Assembly (NCBI GenBank): GCA_027619675.1
Contig: JAQCHG010000108.1
Location: 1 to 6,227, forward strand
Direction of reading: 5' to 3'
From: Cyanobacteriota bacterium
GTDB taxonomy: Bacteria > Cyanobacteriota > Cyanobacteriia > Phormidesmidales > Phormidesmidaceae
Length of the DNA: 6,227 bases
Shown here: in pieces, positions 5,729 through 6,227 of the stretch
How the letters are laid out: the number at the start of each line of letters is the position of its first letter
Numbering within the stretch: position 1 is the first letter of the stretch
Notes under the pieces: generated by a model
Told to the model about the DNA's origin: nothing
The model's input: only the letters and a program-made list of their open reading frames with translations
Database searches by the model: none
Translations under genes and position numbers: made by a program

Positions 5729-6227
<499 letters not shown>

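Overview
The window is almost entirely cyanobacterial chromosome. IspG, the S41 protease and the first ~76 residues of CTP synthase match the cyanobacterial forms I remember, nearly word for word in long stretches. The octamer GCGATCGC (HIP1, typical of many cyanobacteria) occurs seven times (starting at 922, 2030, 3204, 3537, 4370, 4685, 5141), far more than chance. GC content is moderate to high, gene density is ordinary, and I see no tRNA, rRNA, CRISPR array or transposase gene.

Layout. 2-247 (+) is the 3' end of a TPR-repeat protein. 248-509 is a leader region with copy 1 of a ~95-bp dispersed repeat and a possible hairpin. 510-1736 (+) is ispG, the [4Fe-4S] enzyme of the MEP isoprenoid pathway. 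It is followed by a perfect 14-bp hairpin (1828-1865). 2027-3316 (+) is a carboxyl-terminal processing protease of the cyanobacterial CtpC type. 3317-3490 holds two possible hairpins between convergent genes. 3491-3712 (-) is a small conserved-looking cyanobacterial protein. 3713-4086 is non-coding and carries a REP-like inverted pair and a CATGGC triplet repeat. 4087-5208 (-) is an MscS-family mechanosensitive channel. 5209-5767 is a long divergent intergenic region with an AT-rich island and copy 2 of the dispersed repeat. 5768 to the right edge (+) is the 5' part of pyrG.

The genes are housekeeping functions (isoprenoid synthesis, protein processing, osmotic protection, CTP synthesis) and do not look like one pathway or operon. 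Gaps of ~290 nt or less separate the same-strand genes, each with its own leader or hairpin.

The most striking feature is inside pyrG. Up to about codon 67 (base 5968) the gene is cyanobacterial in codon use and residues. From codon 68 to the edge every third codon base is G or C, and from residue ~78 the protein no longer follows the cyanobacterial pattern. This looks like a chimera formed in the highly conserved segment around residues 61-78, most simply an assembly join, less likely a true recombination. I found no convincing new biological system; the dispersed repeat and the small protein are the best remaining leads.
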